A DNA stretch of 7,595 bases from Methanobacteriota archaeon (GCA_018900975.1 JAHIFK010000300.1:1-7595), one strand, 5' to 3'. Counted from the stretch's first letter, positions 1 through 5,683 are shown. A program made the numbers and translations. The notes: a model not told the origin generated them from the sequence alone.

Positions 1-78
1 AAATTAACTCTTCCCTATTCTCAATTGCCATTATTTACTAAATATGTTTTCCATATATATAAAATGGTGGCATTTATA

Positions 79-654
79 CTATTGATAATCTGATTTTACC
101 CGAAACTCATGTAATAAAGGATTGTATCTCCACACCTTCGCGCCGTCAAGAGGACCGAATGGTATCATGTTGAACCCGGCAAGGAATATGTTGATGAAAG
201 CCGACCACCAGAGGACTTTTGATGCCAGCGGGTCTATGATGAACAATGAAATTGTCAGGAACATTATTGCAAGCAGCAGGTTCACGACGGCACCCGATAC
301 TGAGATGTATGCGAACTCCTTTCCGGCCTGTATGGGATCATAATATCCGTACGGAGCGTTTTTTCCCCTTATCATCACGGCGCCCGGCGCTGCGAATACG
401 AACCCTCCGTTTGTGATAAAGGATAGACCAAGCGCCAGAAAAAGACCGGTGGGGCTTGCTTCATAATCCGCGACATATCCGTACCTCTGCGCAGTGAACT
501 TGTGGGCGAGTTCATGCAGGATAAAACCTGTTCCCACACCGAAAGCCACTATCATCATCAGTTCAGGGCTACGGTCGGGGTATGTGAACGCTATGGTAAG
601 TACGAGCAGTGAGGCAACAAGATGTATTATCTCACGTGGGCTGTTTGATGCCAT
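79..654 (-). CDS. Compact M50-family (site-2-protease-like) membrane metalloprotease
   Basis: A 191-residue, strongly hydrophobic protein with the two hallmarks of the M50 intramembrane metalloprotease family. The zinc-binding HELAH (HExxH) motif is at residues 47-51 inside a membrane segment. The second motif, NMIPFGPLDG at residues 162-171, carries Asp170, the expected third zinc ligand. Hydrophobic stretches at about 9-24, 33-46, 71-93, 114-140 and 147-163 suggest a bare catalytic core of five or so membrane segments. No PDZ or CBS domain is visible, so it is much shorter than bacterial RseP. Proteins of this family cut membrane-anchored substrates within the bilayer; the substrate here is unknown. 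The ATG at 652-654 lies 30 bp after the stop of the winged-helix gene, in the same direction, so the two may be co-transcribed. A TTTTTAAGG stretch in the gap could also serve as its own promoter. Family assignment is confident; physiological role is not. Confidence 0.88.
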   Translation of the reverse strand: MASNSPREIIHLVASLLVLTIAFTYPDRSPELMMIVAFGVGTGFILHELAHKFTAQRYGYVADYEASPTGLFLALGLSFITNGGFVFAAPGAVMIRGKNAPYGYYDPIQAGKEFAYISVSGAVVNLLLAIMFLTISLFIIDPLASKVLWWSAFINIFLAGFNMIPFGPLDGAKVWRYNPLLHEFRVKSDYQ

Positions 655-684
655 GCGGCCAGAATTGATCTGATACCTTAAAAA

Positions 685-1002
685 CTATACTACGCCGCAT
701 GCGAAGTTTGACATCATTTCATCCTGCTGCGGGATCTTCACGGCATAAAGGCACTGACGCGCATCCTTGTAGTAGAGCCTCTCTTCAAGTATTCCTTCCT
801 TTTTCAGCCTGTTGAGCGCATACCGTACCGTTCGCGGCGGAAGATAGCTTTCTGCGACAAGTTCTTTTTGCGTCAAGAGTCCCCTGTATTCCAGCACCTT
901 GAGAACAAGCTTCACTGAAGGGGACAGGTGTTCTATCCGGCCTGTGTAGACATCAGATACCTGTGCGGTCTCTGAATAGGGGTATTTTTCCGTTTTTTGC
1001 AT
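685..1002 (-). CDS. Winged-helix (MarR/ArsR-like) transcriptional regulator
   Basis: A 105-residue protein with a central winged helix-turn-helix. Helix 1 is at about 29-40 (SVKLVLKVLEYRG), and the HTH runs from about 44 to 66 with a recognition helix RTVRYALNRLKK. The wing is at about 72-88 (LEERLYYKDARQCLYAV). The N-terminal 25 residues are polar, and the C-terminal tail contains a second cysteine (Cys102 besides Cys84). No ligand domain is visible. The pattern (LTQKELVAES then R/TVRYAL) is typical of archaeal MarR-like regulators, but the subfamily cannot be fixed by eye. The ATG at 1000-1002 is directly preceded by a 19-bp near-palindrome at 1001-1019 that sits on the predicted transcription start, which suggests autoregulation. 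It lies between the PUA gene (60 bp upstream) and the M50 protease gene (30 bp downstream). Its target genes are not known; a matching palindrome before nnr is one candidate. Confidence 0.85.
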   Translation of the reverse strand: MQKTEKYPYSETAQVSDVYTGRIEHLSPSVKLVLKVLEYRGLLTQKELVAESYLPPRTVRYALNRLKKEGILEERLYYKDARQCLYAVKIPQQDEMMSNFACGVV

Positions 1003-1019
1003 GTTAACGCCGTTAACAA
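1001..1019 (-). promoter_or_regulatory. Candidate operator: 8-3-8 palindrome at the start of the winged-helix gene
   Basis: On the plus strand this reads ATGTTAACGCCGTTAACAA. The arms ATGTTAAC and GTTAACAA are inverted repeats matching at 7 of 8 positions around a 3-bp centre. It abuts the ATG of the winged-helix gene and covers the start expected about 25 bp from the TATA-like box at 1031-1038. Binding there would block transcription, so negative autoregulation is the simplest reading (inference). A second copy of the same architecture lies at 1979-1997. Confidence 0.5.
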
Positions 1020-1030
1020 TGCAGTTATAG

Positions 1031-1038
1031 GATATAAA
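1031..1038 (-). promoter_or_regulatory. TATA-like box of the winged-helix gene
   Basis: On the minus strand this is TTTATATC, preceded by purine-rich AAGA as a possible BRE. Its centre lies about 33 bp before the ATG, which predicts a transcript with a leader of only a few bases, as is common in archaea. It also means the winged-helix gene need not depend on read-through from the PUA gene. Confidence 0.45.
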
Positions 1039-1062
1039 TCTTAAGGCAAAATATGCCTGCTT

Positions 1063-1548
1063 TTAGCTGTCTTTATCCCCGGTCTTTATACCGTTCCTTA
1101 TTTCTACAGCCACCCCTTTTTTGAAAGCCGTCATCTCAAGCGCGCAGAGCACCGCCTTACCTGTAGCAAGAAGACTATCGTTCTCATCCACCACCATTAC
1201 CTCCTCACCAGCCCTTATGTCAGGGTCTGCCTCCACAACATGCTTTGCAAACGCATTTTTCCCTTTTGCCACAAAAGGCGCAGAATCGCTATTAACTACC
1301 ACCCTGTTCTGCGGGAATTTGAGGAATCCATGCAGTTTCATAGCACCTGCAATGCCCAGGGTCAGCACCCCGTCCTGCGCCCTGACCGTAGCTATGCGCT
1401 TTCCTTCGAGGAGTATCTGGCGCACCCTGCCTGTTGAGGACATCTGGAATTCCACATTATCGGGAAAGATAGCCTCGCCTGCACCTTTTCCGAACTGGTA
1501 ATCAGCAATGATTCTAACACGATTTAGATGTGGGTTTGTACTTGGCAT
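1063..1548 (-). CDS. Stand-alone C2+PUA RNA-binding protein related to the C-terminal part of archaeosine tRNA-guanine transglycosylase
   Basis: A 161-residue protein built like the C-terminal half of archaeal TGT/archaeosine synthase. An N-terminal C2-like module occupies about 8-78 and contains ADYQFGKGAGEAIFP, then STGRVRQI and DGVLTLGIAGAMKLHG. A PUA domain follows from about 82 to 155, with VVVNSDSAPFVAKGKNAFAKHV, a DPDIRAGEEVMVVDE segment and a closing KKGVAVEIRNG strand. PUA domains bind structured RNA; in archaeosine TGT these modules hold the tRNA so that G15 is reached. No catalytic TGT barrel is present, so this protein probably acts as an RNA-binding partner or accessory factor rather than an enzyme (inference). 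The ATG is at 1546-1548; a TATA-like TATAAG at 1579-1584 predicts a leader of about 8 nt. It is the first of three minus-strand genes in a row. Domain assignment is strong; the cellular role is open. Confidence 0.82.
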   Translation of the reverse strand: MPSTNPHLNRVRIIADYQFGKGAGEAIFPDNVEFQMSSTGRVRQILLEGKRIATVRAQDGVLTLGIAGAMKLHGFLKFPQNRVVVNSDSAPFVAKGKNAFAKHVVEADPDIRAGEEVMVVDENDSLLATGKAVLCALEMTAFKKGVAVEIRNGIKTGDKDS

Positions 1549-1578
1549 GGATTTAATCCCTTATTTCACTCCAAACCC

Positions 1579-1584
1579 TTATAC
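1579..1584 (-). promoter_or_regulatory. TATA-like box of the PUA-protein gene
   Basis: Minus-strand TATAAG in the context ACGTATAAGG, centred about 33 bp before the ATG at 1548. This predicts a nearly leaderless transcript. The spacing matches that of the winged-helix, nnr and gatD promoters proposed elsewhere in this window, which supports it modestly. Confidence 0.4.
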
Positions 1585-1690
1585 GTTCTTGAACACGAAG
1601 TCTTTTTGAGTAAGAACCTTTAAGAATTTTAAAATTGTAGGTGTTATCAGAGATAGTTTAGAAAAAAATAATAAAAATCAGTGATACAAT

Positions 1691-1912
1691 ATGGTAAAAC
1701 AAAGAATACTCACAGCAGTATTACATGAGGAAGAGGGTATATACGTAGCAGAATGCCCGGAAGTAGGGACATTCAGCCAGGGAACGACATTAGAAGAGGC
1801 TGTAAATAACCTCAAGGAGGCTACTGAATTGTATTTGGAAGAGTTCCCGATGGAGAAAGAGATCAGATCCATCATAACCACTTTTGAGGTAGCTCCAGTT
1901 GCCGAAGTTTAG
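1691..1912 (+). CDS. hicB: HicB-family antitoxin (orphan)
   Basis: A 73-residue protein with the compact HicB-like fold. A beta strand region RILTAVLHEEEGIYVAECPEVG (residues 5-26) is followed by SQGTTLEEAVNNLKEATELYLEEFP at 29-53. The G-Y-V-A-x-C-P-E and SQG-T-x-E-E-A signatures are characteristic of the partial RNase-H-like domain that HicB antitoxins use to cover the HicA toxin. No separate DNA-binding domain is visible, as in many short archaeal HicB proteins. A GTGAT Shine-Dalgarno-like stretch at 1681-1685 sits 5 bp before the ATG, and a TTTTAAAA at 1627-1634 could be its TATA box. No intact hicA is present on either side; instead the next 66 bases read as the C-terminal end of a HicA protein. 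The antitoxin therefore appears to have lost its local partner. It may survive as a regulator, as protection against a HicA encoded elsewhere, or simply be decaying. Confidence 0.85.
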   Translation: MVKQRILTAVLHEEEGIYVAECPEVGTFSQGTTLEEAVNNLKEATELYLEEFPMEKEIRSIITTFEVAPVAEV

Positions 1913-1977
1913 GAACATTTCGGGGAATTCTAAAACTTGCAAAGATCGATCCTGAAGATTTTAGCAAATATATTTGA
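1912..1977 (+). pseudogene. hicA: C-terminal remnant of a HicA toxin gene
   Basis: Starting at the last base of the hicB stop codon, one frame reads 21 codons to a TGA at 1975-1977: GTF, R, then GILKLAKIDPEDFSKYI. This matches the usual HicA ending, in which a G-T-L-x-x-I-L-x-x-A-x-I-x-x-E-E-F pattern forms the last helices after the catalytic-histidine strands (family knowledge). The upstream part of that frame is closed by a TGA at 1885-1887, inside hicB. The N-terminal two thirds of HicA, including the RNA-cutting histidine and the GSH motif, are therefore missing. A single internal deletion between the end of hicB and the late part of hicA explains this. The stretch is short, so chance resemblance is possible, but its position directly behind hicB supports the reading. 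Confidence 0.6.
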
Positions 1978-1978
1978 A

Positions 1979-1997
1979 ATGTTAACCTGGTAAACAT
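1979..1997 (+). promoter_or_regulatory. Candidate operator upstream of nnr-moaC: 8-3-8 palindrome matching the one at 1001-1019
   Basis: The sequence ATGTTAACCTGGTAAACAT has arms ATGTTAAC and GTAAACAT that match as inverted repeats at 7 of 8 positions around a 3-bp centre. Its spacing and its first 8 bases are identical to the palindrome over the winged-helix start. It lies about 67-85 bp before the nnr ATG and about 35 bp upstream of the TATA-like box at 2033-2039, a position more suited to an activator or a secondary site than to blocking RNA polymerase. Binding by the winged-helix protein is inference. Confidence 0.4.
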
Positions 1998-2032
1998 CAA
2001 TAATGGATAAATGCTAAATAGTTTTCAATAAA

Positions 2033-2039
2033 TTATATG
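2033..2039 (+). promoter_or_regulatory. TATA-like box of the nnr-moaC operon
   Basis: The sequence TTATATG in an A/T-rich context is centred 28 bp before the ATG at 2064, which predicts a start near 2061 and a leaderless transcript. This agrees with the absence of any Shine-Dalgarno in front of nnr. Confidence 0.45.
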
Positions 2040-2063
2040 TGTGTATAGATATATTATTTGAGC

Positions 2064-3518
2064 ATGGATGCGATTACATCGGTACAGATGGCGGCTATTG
2101 ACGCAAATTGTGAATATCTCGGCATAAGAAGGCTGCAGCTTATGGAAAATGCGGGCGCGGCCATCGCAAATGCGGTTAAAAGCAGGATTAAATCAGGAAA
2201 AGTCGTTATCCTGGCTGGTAAGGGAAATAACGGGGGCGACGCCTTCGTGGCTGCGCGCCACCTTGAGGATTTTGATACCACTGTTTTATTGCTCGGAAAA
2301 AAAGAGGAGATAAAAACGCCAGAAGCCCAGCTTAACTGGAATGCCCTTGAGAGAACATCCATCCCTTTGATCAGTGTGACCGATGCAGCAATGTTCGACC
2401 AGAATATGATAAAAAAAGCAAGCGTGATCATAGACGGGATATTCGGAACAGGTATCAGGGGAAAGATAAAAGAACCTGAATCAACAGCAATAGACCTTAT
2501 CAATACCTCAGATGCTTTTGTGATCGCGGTGGATGTTCCTTCGGGCTTTGACCCTGATGGCAGGAAGTTCGAAAAAGCAGTACAGGCAGACATGACGCTG
2601 ACATTCCATAAATTGAAAAAAGGCATGACAAAAAAAGGGGCTGGCAAATATACAGGCGATGTCCAGGTTATCGATATTGGCGTTCCCCATGAAGCAGAAT
2701 TCTTTGTCGGTCCCGGTGATATCCAGCCCTTCCTGACACGACCTGCTTTAAGTCATAAAGGCGATGCGGGCAGGGTCTTGGTCATAGGCGGCGGGGCGTA
2801 TTCAGGCGCACCTGCACTGGCGGCTCTTGCGGCTTTGCGAGCCGGGGCTGATATCGTCACCGTGGCTGCACCTAAAAGCGTGTCAGATATCATCGCATCG
2901 TTCTCGCCCAACCTTATCGTTCGTGCACTCTCCGGAGATAGACTGGTTGAGGAGGATATTCATGTTATTTCAGAACTGATCAAAAAACACGATGTGGTCG
3001 TCATAGGGATGGGGCTCGGGACTGAAGGCGCAACCCTTGAAGCTGTCAAAAAAATCGTCCCCCTGTGCATGAAAGCTGTTATTGATGCTGACGCATTGAT
3101 ACCCGATGTGCTGAAGGCTGGTCACAGGGAAATTATTGTAACTCCTCACGCAGGGGAGATGAAAAGGTTATCTGGTGTCGACGTTCCTGAAGATGAGAAC
3201 AGGAAGCTGGCTTTTGTCAGGGATTTTGCAAAGGATAATGATCTCACAGTGTTATTGAAAGGAAGGATGGATGTTATTTCTGATGGAATAGAAGTCCGCG
3301 CCAGCAGGACAGGGAACGCAGGCATGACAGTTGGCGGTACCGGGGATGTGCTCGCAGGTCTAACAGGAGCGCTGTTCGCAAAGCATGACGCGTTTTCTGC
3401 AGCATGTGCCGCAGCTTTTATCAATGGCGCCGCAGGCGACCTTGCATTTACTGAATTCGGGTATGGGCTTCTGGCTACTGATGTAATTGACCGGATACCT
3501 GAGGTGATGAAACCATGA
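2064..3518 (+). CDS. nnr: Bifunctional NAD(P)H-hydrate repair enzyme Nnr (epimerase NnrE + ADP-dependent dehydratase NnrD)
   Basis: This 484-residue protein joins two cytoplasmic repair activities. The N-terminal YjeF_N domain (about 1-210) interconverts R- and S-NAD(P)HX. It shows LMENAG at 26-31, GKGNNGGDAF at 52-61, an acidic residue at Asp124 before GIFGTGIRG, and DVPSGFDPDG at 157-166. The C-terminal ribokinase-like domain (about 220-482) dehydrates S-NAD(P)HX back to NAD(P)H using ADP. It shows GDAGRVLVIGG at 233-243, VIDADAL at 339-345, VTPHAGEM at 359-366, LLKGRMDVI at 397-405, and the nucleotide-binding GNAGMTVGGTGDVLAG at 417-432 with Asp428. Length and domain order match the usual fused protein. 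I chose the ATG at 2064; an in-frame TTG at 2058 would add only two residues and would fall before the predicted transcript start. The stop overlaps the moaC start by 4 bp, so the two are co-translated. Confidence 0.95.
   Translation: MDAITSVQMAAIDANCEYLGIRRLQLMENAGAAIANAVKSRIKSGKVVILAGKGNNGGDAFVAARHLEDFDTTVLLLGKKEEIKTPEAQLNWNALERTSIPLISVTDAAMFDQNMIKKASVIIDGIFGTGIRGKIKEPESTAIDLINTSDAFVIAVDVPSGFDPDGRKFEKAVQADMTLTFHKLKKGMTKKGAGKYTGDVQVIDIGVPHEAEFFVGPGDIQPFLTRPALSHKGDAGRVLVIGGGAYSGAPALAALAALRAGADIVTVAAPKSVSDIIASFSPNLIVRALSGDRLVEEDIHVISELIKKHDVVVIGMGLGTEGATLEAVKKIVPLCMKAVIDADALIPDVLKAGHREIIVTPHAGEMKRLSGVDVPEDENRKLAFVRDFAKDNDLTVLLKGRMDVISDGIEVRASRTGNAGMTVGGTGDVLAGLTGALFAKHDAFSAACAAAFINGAAGDLAFTEFGYGLLATDVIDRIPEVMKP
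3501..3508 (+). promoter_or_regulatory. Strong Shine-Dalgarno for moaC inside the 3' end of nnr
   Basis: GAGGTGAT matches the archaeal anti-SD sequence at 8 consecutive bases and ends 6 bp before the moaC ATG at 3515. It fixes the moaC start and, with the ATGA overlap, supports translational coupling of moaC to nnr. The contrast with the leaderless nnr start is typical of archaeal operons. Confidence 0.75.
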
Positions 3519-3976
3519 GCTTCTCGCATATACAGGACGGCAGGGCAAAAATGGTAGATATAGGGGGCAAAGCTGACATGTCGCGGCGGGCAGTCGCGGC
3601 TGGTGAGATACGGTTGAGACGGGAAACCCTTGAGGCTATCAAGACCAGGAAAATCGTAAAAGGAGAGGTGCTTGAGACCGCCCGAATTGCGGCAGTGATG
3701 GCGGTCAAGACGACACCTTTTGCCATCCCCATGTGCCACAATATACCGATAACGAGCATCGACGTCAGGTTTGACATGGGTGCAGAGATCATCACTGCAA
3801 CCGTGGAGGTAAGCTCCATTGGAAAAACCGGGGTTGAGATGGAAGCGCTACACGGGGTCAGCGTTGCGCTCCTGACCATCTGGGACATGGTCAAGTCAGC
3901 GGAAAAAGACGCAACAGGCAACTATCCATCTACTGAGATAAGCAATATCAGGGTACTTGAAAAAACAAAAACTTGA
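3515..3976 (+). CDS. moaC: Cyclic pyranopterin monophosphate synthase MoaC
   Basis: A 153-residue protein of the usual MoaC length. MoaC converts the MoaA product (3',8-cyclo-GTP) to cyclic pyranopterin monophosphate, the first stable intermediate of molybdopterin (Mo or W cofactor) synthesis. Visible landmarks are KMVDIGGKADMSRRAVAAG at 12-30, Lys49, and the AVKTTPFAIPMCHNIPIT segment at 63-80 containing His75. The helix GVEMEALHGVSVALLTIWDM at 106-125 follows, with Asp124 and Lys127. These correspond to the active-site Lys, His, Asp and Lys known from the E. coli enzyme. The ATG overlaps the nnr stop and has a near-perfect Shine-Dalgarno at 3501-3508. No other Moco gene lies in the window, so the pairing with nnr looks like housekeeping co-transcription. 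The C-terminus ends in a short Lys-rich tail rather than the Gly-rich GGKSG tail seen in some bacterial MoaC. A T-tract follows the stop directly. Confidence 0.95.
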   Translation: MSFSHIQDGRAKMVDIGGKADMSRRAVAAGEIRLRRETLEAIKTRKIVKGEVLETARIAAVMAVKTTPFAIPMCHNIPITSIDVRFDMGAEIITATVEVSSIGKTGVEMEALHGVSVALLTIWDMVKSAEKDATGNYPSTEISNIRVLEKTKT

Positions 3977-3992
3977 TTTTTTTTGTGTTTTT
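3977..3992 (+). terminator. T-tract terminator of the nnr-moaC operon
   Basis: Immediately after the moaC TGA come eight T residues, then GTG, then five T residues. Archaeal RNA polymerase stops at such oligo-T runs without a preceding hairpin. The large hairpin that follows starts after the T-tract, so it is not needed for this stop. Confidence 0.65.
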
Positions 3993-3999
3993 AAAATAG

Positions 4000-4079
4000 A
4001 GTAGTTATCAGGCGCCTAAATAAAACGATGGGTCGAAGGAGACTGAGGGTACTAAAGGCGTTAGGCGCCTGATACTACT
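4000..4079. repeat. Foldback element: 19-bp stem with one bulged T and a 41-nt purine-rich loop
   Basis: The left arm AGTAGTTATCAGGCGCCTAA (4000-4019) pairs with the right arm TTAGGCGCCTGATACTACT (4061-4079) in 19 base pairs, with a single extra T in the left arm. Each arm itself contains the 8-bp palindrome AGGCGCCT, so the arms can also pair as dimers. The loop (4020-4060) is purine-rich on the plus strand and shows no extension of the stem. On the minus strand a TATA-like TTAAATA about 25-30 bp upstream would start a transcript close to the hairpin. A structured non-coding RNA, a small foldback/MITE-like element, or a protein-binding site are all possible. No clear target-site duplication flanks it. 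The structure is seen directly; the function is unknown. Confidence 0.7.
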
Positions 4080-4417
4080 ACATTATTAATCATAGCTTTC
4101 CTAGTATTTAATATTTGCTCTTATATTATTGACTGTAGATAATTATGATTATCATAATAACAAGGATTCATATAATATCGATTATTCATATCTACATCTT
4201 ATAAATATTTACTATTTTTAGCCTGAAAAGTTCTGAAAACAACATTAAAAGTTTATTGTAATCCAGGTTTTAAAAATTCACAATATGAGTCAATATTTTT
4301 ATGAAATGTTTATTATTGGGGCATTAAAACCCAAAAAAAATAATATTATATTGTTATTAATCAATTCATTTTTTAATTTATAGTGTATTCTAATGAAAAT
4401 ATTTAATGCTCAAACAG
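4080..4417. other. AT-rich intergenic region without a supported gene
   Basis: This stretch between the foldback element and the end of gatD is very A/T-rich and shows no family-like protein in any frame. A 32-codon frame from the ATG at 4285 to a TAG at 4381 lacks a Shine-Dalgarno and resembles nothing I recognise. Nested inverted repeats occur at 4134-4196: outer arms TGTAGATA and TATCTACA, with an inner TTATGAT-T-ATCATAA at 4143-4157. In so A/T-rich a background these may be chance. It probably holds the transcription end of gatD and little else. Confidence 0.6.
4333..4340 (-). terminator. Possible T-tract terminator downstream of gatD
   Basis: On the minus strand this is a run of eight T residues about 78-85 bp beyond the gatD stop codon, the longest T run downstream of that gene in the gap. 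Archaeal polymerase could stop here. The surroundings are generally A/T-rich, so the assignment is weak. Confidence 0.3.
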
Positions 4418-5683
4418 TCAATTTCCGGGAAATCCTCCGGAAGTACTTCGCGTGATCTCACCAGATATGGAGGTTTGCATCAATTTTTTGACTTTCCCGA
4501 TGTCAGAACTCTGACCAAGTGCCCACATAAGCTTCACCAGAGCAACCTCTGGCAGCATGTCCTCACCCTCTATTGCTCCTGCTTTTAGTATATCCCTGCC
4601 AGTGTCATATACCCTGTCGCACACCCTCCCGTTTATACACTGCGACACCATTACTATTGGTATACCTGCTTCAGTTGTTGTTTTTATGGTTGGGACCCAT
4701 TCGGTGGACACATGTCCAAGACCTGTGCCTTCTATGACTATACCCTTATATCCTGAGCCTGAATGGAACAACAGGGATTCACTACTCGCCCCTGCAGCAT
4801 ATTTTATGATCGCGCATTTTGGTTCAATTTTATCGTGAAGAGCAAGTTTTTTCTCACCCCGCTTAACGTAATCAGATAATATTTTTATCTCGCGGGATGG
4901 GTATTCGACGCGTCCAATGGGCTTTGCATTAATGGACTGGAAAGCGTCTCGGCGCGAGGTATGCATCTTTCGCACTTTCGTTCCCCTGTGAATGGAGCAG
5001 AAGCCATCGCTTGTTGAGCCGTGCATAACCACGCAGACTTCAGCGACGTCGCTTGCAGCAACAGTGGCGGCGCATACGGCGTTCATGACATTGTCGCTGC
5101 TGGGACGGTCTGCGCTTCTCTGCGAGCCCACCAGCACGATCGGGACCGGTGTCTCTATCATGAACGAGAGCGCTGCGGCTGTGTACATCATGGTGTCAGT
5201 TCCGTGAGTGATGATAATGCCGTCAGCGCCGTTCTTAATCTCTTCGTAAACGGCGCGCGCAAGCTCGACCCAGTAGGAGGGGCGCATGTTCTCGCTAAGG
5301 ATGCTGTATATCATGCGGCAGTTGTAATTTGCAATATTCTCAAGCTCAGGGATGGCGCGAAGTATGTCCTGTGCATTGAACTGTGAGGTCACGGCGCCGG
5401 TGCGGTAGTCTATCTTGCTTGCTATTGTGCCGCCAGTTGAGAGGATAGAAATGCTGGGGAGTTTATCGGTTTTTTTATTGCATGGCTGAGAAACTGGCAT
5501 TTGATGTTTTTTATCACCCATTTTTTCTAGCAGGGTTATGGACGCCGAGTCAGGGTTAAGCCCGATATTATACCCGTTTTTAAGTTTCAAGACTATTTTT
5601 CCTGTCTGCGAGGGCATGAGAATCCCTTCATACTGCATTTCTCCTGTTGCTATTCTGACTTTATCTCCGTTTTCTGCCTGCAT
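4418..5683 (-). CDS. gatD: Glutamyl-tRNA(Gln) amidotransferase subunit D (GatD)
   Basis: GatD is the archaea-specific glutaminase subunit that releases ammonia from glutamine (or asparagine) for its partner GatE, which amidates Glu-tRNA(Gln). This 421-residue protein has the expected layout. A small N-terminal beta-barrel extension (about 1-53, with GDKVRI and YEGILMP) is followed by a linker and an L-asparaginase-type domain from about 76. The nucleophile segment STGGTIASK is at 82-90 (Thr86), and HGTDTM at 160-165 supplies the Thr-Asp pair. VGSQRSADRPSSDN and RGTKVRKMHTSRRD follow, the latter holding the conserved lysine region. The C-terminus GEDMLPEVALVKLMWALG is typical of GatD. I chose the ATG at 5683 because a TATA-like box at 5707-5714 predicts a start within a few bases; an ATG two codons upstream (5689) is equally possible. 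An open frame continuing to 6121 is antisense to the lyase and not part of the protein. gatE is not in the window. Confidence 0.94.
   Translation of the reverse strand: MQAENGDKVRIATGEMQYEGILMPSQTGKIVLKLKNGYNIGLNPDSASITLLEKMGDKKHQMPVSQPCNKKTDKLPSISILSTGGTIASKIDYRTGAVTSQFNAQDILRAIPELENIANYNCRMIYSILSENMRPSYWVELARAVYEEIKNGADGIIITHGTDTMMYTAAALSFMIETPVPIVLVGSQRSADRPSSDNVMNAVCAATVAASDVAEVCVVMHGSTSDGFCSIHRGTKVRKMHTSRRDAFQSINAKPIGRVEYPSREIKILSDYVKRGEKKLALHDKIEPKCAIIKYAAGASSESLLFHSGSGYKGIVIEGTGLGHVSTEWVPTIKTTTEAGIPIVMVSQCINGRVCDRVYDTGRDILKAGAIEGEDMLPEVALVKLMWALGQSSDIGKVKKLMQTSISGEITRSTSGGFPGN

Noticed and set aside
1..78. TATA-like run (TATATATA around 54-61) near the left edge
   Set aside because: It could be a minus-strand promoter for a gene left of the window, but nothing downstream is visible to support it.
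2058..2063. TTG at 2058 as start of nnr
   Set aside because: The ATG two codons later is the better start, there is no Shine-Dalgarno, and the predicted leaderless transcript begins about 2061.
2054..2647. Long minus-strand frame opposite nnr
   Set aside because: Low-complexity, serine- and phenylalanine-rich composition typical of an antisense shadow; the plus strand encodes a well-conserved YjeF_N domain.
3475..3921. Minus-strand frame opposite moaC
   Set aside because: Antisense to conserved MoaC motifs, with no family resemblance and no promoter signal.
4020..4060. Box C/D sRNA (CTGA in the loop, CGATGGG resembling a C box)
   Set aside because: The C-like box is poor, the C'/D' pair is missing, and a 19-bp terminal stem is not normal for archaeal C/D RNAs.
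4000..4079. CRISPR repeat or leader
   Set aside because: Only one foldback is present, with no repeated unit, spacer periodicity or cas genes nearby.
4000..4082. H/ACA guide RNA (ACA occurs at 4080-4082 next to the stem)
   Set aside because: The stem is continuous apart from one bulged T, with no internal pseudouridylation pocket and no kink-turn in the loop, so the ACA is probably accidental.
4285..4383. 32-codon plus-strand frame in the AT-rich gap
   Set aside because: No Shine-Dalgarno, composition simply reflects A/T-rich DNA, and no recognisable motif.
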